From NCBI GenBank assembly GCA_026400735.1, contig JAPLOL010000130.1, forward strand, positions 1 to 36,513: a DNA stretch of 36,513 nt. The letters are read 5' to 3'. Shown in pieces: positions 32,345 through 36,513 of this stretch (position 1 is its first letter; the number at the start of each line of letters is the position of its first letter). Position numbers and translations under genes: made by a program. The stretch is from Alphaproteobacteria bacterium (GTDB lineage: Bacteria > Pseudomonadota > Alphaproteobacteria > Caulobacterales > Aquidulcibacteraceae). Below the pieces are notes generated by a model, which was given only the letters and a program-made list of their open reading frames with translations, ran no database searches and was not told the DNA's origin.

Positions 32345-34182
32345 CCGGCTTCCTTCGTCTTCGCGGCGCGCTTGCGCTCGTTTGGATCGAGGTAGGCTTT
32401 GCGGATGCGGATCGCGGCTGGCGTCACTTCCACCAGCTCGTCGTCTTCGATCCAGGCCATGGCTTGTTCGAGCGTGAGACGACGCGGCGGCGTGAGGCGG
32501 ATGGTTTCGTCCTTGCCTGATGCGCGAACGTTGGTGAGCTTCTTGCCCTTCAACGGGTTCACATCGAGATCGTCGCCGCGGCTGTTTTCGCCGATGACCA
32601 TACCTTCATAGACGTCTTCGCCGTCGGCAATGAACATCTGGCCGCGCTCTTCGAGATTCCAGAGCGCGTAGGCGGTTGATTGGCCTTTGTCGTTCGAGAC
32701 GAGTGCGCCGTTGCGGCGGCCCGGGATTTCGCCTTTCCACGGCGCCCAATCGTGGAAGAGGCGGTTCATGACGCCTGAGCCGCGCGTGTCGGTGAGGAAT
32801 TCGCCGTGATAACCGACCATGCCGCGCGACGGCGCGTACATCACCATACGCGTCTTGCCGCCGCCTGACGGGCGCATGTCCTGCAGTTCGGCTTTGCGGA
32901 TGCTCATCTTCTCGATGACGACGCCCGTGTATTCGTCGTCGACGTCGATGACGACTTCTTCGACCGGCTCGAGCGTCTGCCCGTTCTCGCTGCGCACGAG
33001 CACTTTGGGGCGCGAGAGCGAAAGCTCGAAGCCTTCGCGGCGCATCGTTTCCACGAGCACGCCGAGTTGAAGTTCGCCGCGGCCGGCGACTTCGTAAGCG
33101 TCACGGTTTGCGGTTTCGGTCACGCGGATAGCGACGTTGGATTCTGCTTCGGCCAGCAGGCGCGCGCGGATGACGCGGCTTTGCACCTTGTCGCCGGCGC
33201 GGCCAGCGAGCGGGCTGTCATTGATCGATACCGTGATCGCAAGCGTTGGCGGATCGATCGGCGTCGATGGAATGGCTGTCGCAAGATCGGGCGAACCGAT
33301 CGTGTCGGCAACCGTGGTTTCGACGAGGCCAGCAATGGCGATAATGTCGCCGGCTTCGGCGGTCTCGACCGGGACGCGCTTCAAGCCGCGGAAGGTGAGG
33401 AGCTTGGTGAGACGGCCCTTTTCGATTTCTTTGCCGTCGCGCGTAATGGCGCGTACGGGATCGCCAACTTTCACGCGGCCAGCTTCGACACGTCCCGTCA
33501 GCATGCGGCCGAGAAACGGATCGGAATCGATCATGGTGACGAGGAATGCGAACGGTTGGTCGCGACGTTGGATCGGCTCGGGGTCCGGCACGTGGCGCAC
33601 AATCAATTCGAACAGCGGCGTGAGATCTTTCTGCTCATCGCTCATGTTCACCTTCGCCCAGCCTTCTTTGCCGGATGCGTAGAGGATCGGGAAATCGGCT
33701 TGCTCGTCCGTGGCGCCGAGCGCGAGGAAGAGTTCGAAGATCTCGTTGAGTGCTTTGTCGGGATCTGCGCTCGGGCGATCGACTTTGTTGAGCACAACCA
33801 TTGGACGCAGACCGCGCTTCAGTGCCTTTGACAGCACGAACTTGGTTTGCGGCATCACGCCTTCGGAGGCGTCGACGAGAATAACGCAACCATCGACCAT
33901 GCCGAGGATGCGTTCGACTTCGCCGCCGAAGTCCGCGTGGCCGGGCGTATCGACGATGTTCAGGCGATATTCCTCGCCCGCGTTGGCCCAATGAATCGAG
34001 GTGCACTTGGCGAGGATGGTGATGCCGCGCTCGCGCTCCTGGTCGTTGGAATCCATGGCGCGCTCGGCGTGCGCTTCGTTGGCGCGAAAGGCGCCGCCTT
34101 GGACGAGGAGCTGGTCGACGAGGGTCGTCTTGCCGTGGTCGACGTGGGCGATGATCGCGAGGTTACGGAGGCGCTCGGCCAT
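32341..34182 (-). CDS. typA: Ribosome-associated translational GTPase TypA/BipA
   Basis: This is a 613-residue translation GTPase related to EF-G and LepA, acting on the 70S ribosome and in 50S assembly, especially in stress or cold. G1 is AHVDHGKT (12-19), the switch region has ERERGITI, G3 is [14 protein letters not shown] (from 78) and G4 is [13 protein letters not shown]. The EF-G-like domains and the BipA-specific C-terminus ([20 protein letters not shown]) are complete. ATG 34182 is chosen because the 40 upstream codons are not GTPase-like. TACAAT at 34345-34340 is a possible -10, giving a leader of about 150 nt with a GGGCAG-GCTT-CTGCCC hairpin at 34207-34222. Confidence 0.96.
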   Translation of the reverse strand: MAERLRNLAIIAHVDHGKTTLVDQLLVQGGAFRANEAHAERAMDSNDQERERGITILAKCTSIHWANAGEEYRLNIVDTPGHADFGGEVERILGMVDGCVILVDASEGVMPQTKFVLSKALKRGLRPMVVLNKVDRPSADPDKALNEIFELFLALGATDEQADFPILYASGKEGWAKVNMSDEQKDLTPLFELIVRHVPDPEPIQRRDQPFAFLVTMIDSDPFLGRMLTGRVEAGRVKVGDPVRAITRDGKEIEKGRLTKLLTFRGLKRVPVETAEAGDIIAIAGLVETTVADTIGSPDLATAIPSTPIDPPTLAITVSINDSPLAGRAGDKVQSRVIRARLLAEAESNVAIRVTETANRDAYEVAGRGELQLGVLVETMRREGFELSLSRPKVLVRSENGQTLEPVEEVVIDVDDEYTGVVIEKMSIRKAELQDMRPSGGGKTRMVMYAPSRGMVGYHGEFLTDTRGSGVMNRLFHDWAPWKGEIPGRRNGALVSNDKGQSTAYALWNLEERGQMFIADGEDVYEGMVIGENSRGDDLDVNPLKGKKLTNVRASGKDETIRLTPPRRLTLEQAMAWIEDDELVEVTPAAIRIRKAYLDPNERKRAAKTKEAG

Positions 34183-34261
34183 GAAATCGGGCTTTCGGAA
34201 ACGGAAGGGCAGGCTTCTGCCCGCGTTAGGCGCCTGCTTCAACGGCAGACCTGGAGATTCC

Positions 34262-34270
34262 TTATGCACA
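34262..34270 (+). other. DnaA-box-like 9-mer upstream of typA
   Basis: TTATGCACA matches the TTATNCACA consensus exactly. It is a single copy in the typA leader, with no cluster around it, so it is not an origin. It may be a chance match. Confidence 0.3.
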
Positions 34271-34379
34271 ACCCATCCAGGGCCGCATGTGTGCATGTGC
34301 AATACGGCATGGCGGCAGAAAAAAGCAAATAAAAACGGGATTGTAGCAGAACTTACAAAAACGTGACGCTGCGTTCACC

Positions 34380-34408
34380 TTGCAAATTGCTGCAGTGCGA
34401 AATAACTT
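34380..34408 (+). promoter_or_regulatory. Candidate promoter of the intergenic small RNA
   Basis: TTGCAA (34380-34385) and TAACTT (34403-34408) are separated by 17 bp. The hexamers are only fair matches. It points into the candidate RNA at about 34415. Confidence 0.3.
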
Positions 34409-34414
34409 TGTTGC

Positions 34415-34508
34415 GTTGCGGGGTTTCGCGATCCCGCACACGCCCTTTCGGGCGTTTCCTCCCTATTTTACCTCAACCGCCGGGCTCACCCCCGGCGGTT
34501 TTTTCTTT
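34415..34508 (+). ncRNA. Candidate trans-acting small RNA with anti-Shine-Dalgarno-like segment
   Basis: The 386-bp gap between typA and the next lipoprotein gene, both on the minus strand, carries a strong plus-strand terminator with no plus-strand gene before it. Upstream of the terminator are stem TGCGGG/CCCGCA (34417-34422 and 34433-34438) and hairpin ACGCCC-TTTC-GGGCGT (34440-34455). An unpaired pyrimidine stretch TTTCCTCCCTATTTTACCTC (34455-34474) follows and contains CCTCC, complementary to ribosome binding sites. About 95 nt with this layout resembles alphaproteobacterial small RNAs that pair with Shine-Dalgarno regions. The 5' end is a guess. Confidence 0.5.
34475..34508 (+). terminator. 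Rho-independent terminator on the plus strand
   Basis: AACCGCCGGG (34475-34484) pairs with CCCGGCGGTT (34491-34500) around a six-base loop, and TTTTC follows, giving six Ts in a row after the GC part. On the minus strand the hairpin is followed only by TTGAGG, so it does not fit as the terminator of the lipoprotein gene. Confidence 0.88.
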
Positions 34509-34568
34509 GTGGTCAGTCCGGATTTTGCGCGAGGTGTCTCACCGAAACGACTTTGGGCAGCGTCGCAA

Positions 34569-35048
34569 CTAGTGCGTCGGGGCGCCCGTCAGCTGGTGGA
34601 AGATTTCGTCCGCGGCGTTGAGTTGCGTGAAGAACAGCGTGATGTTGTTCGTTTCCCGGCAGGCAGTGTAGAAAGCAACTTGCTGGTCCGCGCCGTCGGT
34701 GCGCTGCCACGTCACCGTGCCGTATGGCGCGTCGGTCATTTGGCGCTCGCACGCGAGCCCGCCGTCGATAAAGCGCTCGGTCGGGGCCAGCGTTGTTCGG
34801 ATGCGCTCGAAATCTCTAGGCGTCAGCGCAAAATTTTGTGCGGGCAGCAGAGGTGTGCCAAATTGCGCTCCGCTTTGCGTTTGTTCAAACGTGGCCCGGC
34901 CATCGCTGGCGATGACCCAACGCTCCTGCACGTAACCCCACGAACTCACTTCATACGTGATGCGCACCGTTTCTTGCGCGGGCGGTCGCGGCGCGGACGC
35001 GCAGGCCCCGAGGATCAGAGCCAACACAAGCGTGCGGGCGGAGTGCAT
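34569..35048 (-). CDS. Small lipoprotein of unknown function
   Basis: This 159-residue predicted lipoprotein begins MHSARTLVLALILGAC, with lipobox LGAC and Cys16. A Pro-rich linker is followed by a domain containing RITYEVSSWGYVQERWVI and FERIRTTLAPTERF, with two further cysteines. I do not recognise a named family. ATG 35048 overlaps the hutG stop in TGATG, so it is coupled to hutG. A TTG one codon upstream is less likely. Confidence 0.78.
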   Translation of the reverse strand: MHSARTLVLALILGACASAPRPPAQETVRITYEVSSWGYVQERWVIASDGRATFEQTQSGAQFGTPLLPAQNFALTPRDFERIRTTLAPTERFIDGGLACERQMTDAPYGTVTWQRTDGADQQVAFYTACRETNNITLFFTQLNAADEIFHQLTGAPTH

Positions 35049-35959
35049 CAAGCGAGGCTCTTGTGCAGGTTTGCCGCACTTAGCGCCTCGGCGAGGCGCG
35101 TCATGTCGGCGCGCACGCGGGCGTAGCCGTTGGTGCGCTCAAGCGTGCGCTCGTCAACGTAAAGCGCGCGATTGATCTCGATTTGCAGCGCGTGCACGTG
35201 TGCGGCGGGGCGGCCGTAGCTTTGTGTCGTGTGGCCGCCGGCGAAGGGCGTGTTGCGCGCAACGCGATACCCAAGGCGTCGCAGCGTGACCTCGGCGAGC
35301 GCCGTAACCGATGGATGGCACGAGGCGCCAAAGCGATCGCCCAGTACAACATCGGGCGCATGCGCGCCGCGGGCGTTGTTTGGCATTGAGTGGCAATCGA
35401 TCAGCACGGCGCAACCGAATTGCTCTTTGGTCTCGGCGACTAGGCTTTGCAGTAGTGTGTGATAGGGGCGATGGACGGTATTGATGCGCCGCTCGGCTTC
35501 GCTGAGCGCAAGTTTGCGCCGATAGATCGTTTGCCCGTCGCCGCTAATGCGCGGAATGGCGCCAAGGCCCGCTTGCACGCGCGCGGAATTGTTTTGCGGC
35601 GATTGCGGCGGGCGTTCGTCGAACATGTCCGGATCGAGTTCGGCCGGATCGCGGTTCAGATCGACGTAAGCGCGCGCGACTGTGCCTGAGAGAACGCACG
35701 CGCCGTGCGCTGCGGCGCCGGCGAAGAGTTCATCGACATAGGCATCCTCAGAACGGCGCAGGCTGATGAGGCTAACGCGCGCGTCGGCCAAAAGCTCAGC
35801 TGGATAGCGGCGGCCGCTGTGCGGGGAGGCGAAGATGAGCGGGGTTGTCCGGCGCAGCGGCTCGATCAGAACGAAGGGCGGCTCGTTGTTAACAACGGCT
35901 TGGCTTTCGCCATCCGCAGCGGCAGGCGCCGCGCTTGAGCCGAGGTCTGTCGGGTCCAT
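35048..35959 (-). CDS. hutG: N-formylglutamate amidohydrolase family protein
   Basis: This 303-residue metal-dependent amidohydrolase of the FGase family hydrolyses N-formylglutamate or a related N-acyl amino acid. FASPHSGRRYP (His47 in SPHSG), RAYVDLNRDPAELDP (from 96), LIDCHSMPN and ALQIEINRALYVDE are the conserved metal and substrate blocks. No other histidine-degradation gene is near. The pairing with a divergent cpdR is seen in many alphaproteobacteria, so this copy may not serve the hut pathway. The first 25 residues are Ala-rich and poorly structured, and the true start could lie downstream. Confidence 0.88.
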   Translation of the reverse strand: MDPTDLGSSAAPAAADGESQAVVNNEPPFVLIEPLRRTTPLIFASPHSGRRYPAELLADARVSLISLRRSEDAYVDELFAGAAAHGACVLSGTVARAYVDLNRDPAELDPDMFDERPPQSPQNNSARVQAGLGAIPRISGDGQTIYRRKLALSEAERRINTVHRPYHTLLQSLVAETKEQFGCAVLIDCHSMPNNARGAHAPDVVLGDRFGASCHPSVTALAEVTLRRLGYRVARNTPFAGGHTTQSYGRPAAHVHALQIEINRALYVDERTLERTNGYARVRADMTRLAEALSAANLHKSLA

Positions 35960-36104
35960 GCTTCCGGTATTGTTCGCACCGCTTGCTGCGGCGTCAATCT
36001 TTACGCCTGTTTACGAGCTGTGTGTGACGGTTCAGCCGCCCTTTACCCGAATTATGCTAGGCGTTACCGGTTGATAGGGCGGGAGTTCCGGAGTGGCTAG
36101 CGGT

Positions 36105-36467
36105 ATGGCGCGTATCCTACTTGCCGAAGACGATGACTCGCTCCGGGCGTTCCTGGTGTCGAGCCTGTCGCGCGCGGGGCATGACGTTACCGGTTTCGGC
36201 GATGGCGACGCCGCCTGGGAAGCGCTTGAACACGGCTCTTTCGACCTGCTGCTGACGGACATCGTCATGCCGGGCCTGGACGGCATCGAGCTGGCGCGCC
36301 GCGGCGCGGAGGTCGATCCGGCTATGAAGATTGTGTTTATTACTGGCTTCGCGGCCGTGGCGCTTTCGGCGCAAAGCCAGGCGCCTAAGGATGCGAAGGT
36401 GCTGTCTAAGCCATTCCATCTGAAGGATTTGGTCGTCGAGATCGAACGAGTGATCGCGGCGGCTTGA
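36105..36467 (+). CDS. cpdR: CpdR-type single-domain response regulator
   Basis: This stand-alone 120-residue receiver domain has acidic pocket Glu8-Asp9-Asp10, phospho-acceptor Asp52 (LLTDIVMPG), Thr80 (FITGF) and Lys102 (LSKPF). The run ending KDAKVLSKPFHLKDLV is nearly the same as in Caulobacter CpdR. That protein, when unphosphorylated, primes ClpXP to degrade cell-cycle proteins and is itself phosphorylated by the CckA-ChpT relay. ATG 36105 gives the canonical start MARILLAEDD. A GTG four codons upstream is also in frame. GGAG at 36089-36092 is the only Shine-Dalgarno and is rather far away. The 145-bp gap to hutG shows no clear CtrA box. Confidence 0.94.
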   Translation: MARILLAEDDDSLRAFLVSSLSRAGHDVTGFGDGDAAWEALEHGSFDLLLTDIVMPGLDGIELARRGAEVDPAMKIVFITGFAAVALSAQSQAPKDAKVLSKPFHLKDLVVEIERVIAAA

Positions 36468-36492
36468 GGAATCCGGGAGACGCCTGTATAGG
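36464..36492 (+). promoter_or_regulatory. Candidate promoter at the cpdR stop, reading out of the window
   Basis: TTGAGG (36464-36469) and TATAGG (36487-36492) are 17 bp apart, with the -35 overlapping the cpdR stop codon. A CCCAA-CGCA-TTGGG inverted repeat (36500-36513) follows where transcription would begin. The downstream gene is not in the window. Confidence 0.35.
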
Positions 36493-36513
36493 CGCTCCAC
36501 CCAACGCATTGGG

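Noticed and set aside
34363..34376. GTGA...TCAC as a CRP/FNR-type site upstream of typA
   Set aside because: The half-sites are 8 bp apart rather than 6, and the inner bases are not symmetric.
34475..34500. Hairpin as terminator of the minus-strand lipoprotein gene
   Set aside because: The T-run is on the plus-strand 3' side only. The minus-strand side has TTGAGG.
36046..36060. Possible CtrA box upstream of cpdR
   Set aside because: The local TTTA...ATTA arrangement does not meet the TTAA-N7-TTAA consensus.
36062..36195. CGTTACCGGTT repeated at 36062 and 36185, resembling the LacI-type operator core
   Set aside because: Only the central ACCGGT is shared with the operators, flanks do not match, and the second copy is inside cpdR.

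Overview
The window looks like chromosome from a GC-rich alphaproteobacterium, most likely of the Caulobacterales/Hyphomonadaceae kind. The reasons are a hutG homologue divergent from a CpdR-type single-domain response regulator, an Entner-Doudoroff (ED) based sugar metabolism, and a large TonB-dependent receptor with the plug sequence typical of caulobacterial and sphingomonad carbohydrate receptors. The order-level placement is inference. I see no insertion sequence, CRISPR array, rRNA or tRNA. Genes are packed very tightly.

Region 1 (1-11.06 kb) is a polyamine uptake and catabolism cluster. It holds a gamma-glutamylputrescine synthetase cut by the window edge, a PotF-PotH-PotI-PotG ABC transporter, PuuD gamma-glutamyl-GABA hydrolase, a putrescine/GABA-type class III aminotransferase, a GntR/FCD regulator, a second PuuA paralogue and the FAD oxidase PuuB. 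Together they import putrescine-like amines and carry out the glutamylated pathway towards GABA and succinate semialdehyde. The aldehyde dehydrogenase PuuC is not in view.

Region 2 (11.04-25.67 kb) is a uronate/ED block. It holds KDPG aldolase (eda); an orphan 2-keto-4-pentenoate-hydratase-like gene leading a TRAP transporter operon (dctPQM); KDG kinase, KduD and an RpiB/LacAB-family isomerase in one operon; a LacI-family regulator; a TonB-dependent receptor; and zwf-edd. A 14-bp palindrome, TGACACCGGTGTCA, or a half-matched variant, occurs four times, only at the promoter regions of this block. This suggests one LacI-type regulon that couples outer-membrane uptake, TRAP uptake, conversion of a 5-keto-4-deoxyuronate to KDG and KDPG, and cleavage by Eda. 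No polysaccharide lyase, KdgF or KduI is present.

Region 3 (25.67-29.83 kb) has a GT39-type membrane glycosyltransferase, then agmatine deiminase, N-carbamoylputrescine amidase and a FrnE-like DsbA protein in a translationally coupled operon. The first two make putrescine, which ties back to region 1.

Region 4 (29.82-36.5 kb) is housekeeping: an unrecognised membrane protein, an inositol-monophosphatase-family phosphatase (HisN-like), an XRE regulator, two small lipoproteins, TypA/BipA, N-formylglutamate amidohydrolase and CpdR. The gap upstream of typA carries a plus-strand intrinsic terminator with no plus-strand gene before it, which points to an unannotated small RNA.

All six convergent gene junctions in the window overlap or nearly touch. 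Four of them share exactly four bases centred on TA.
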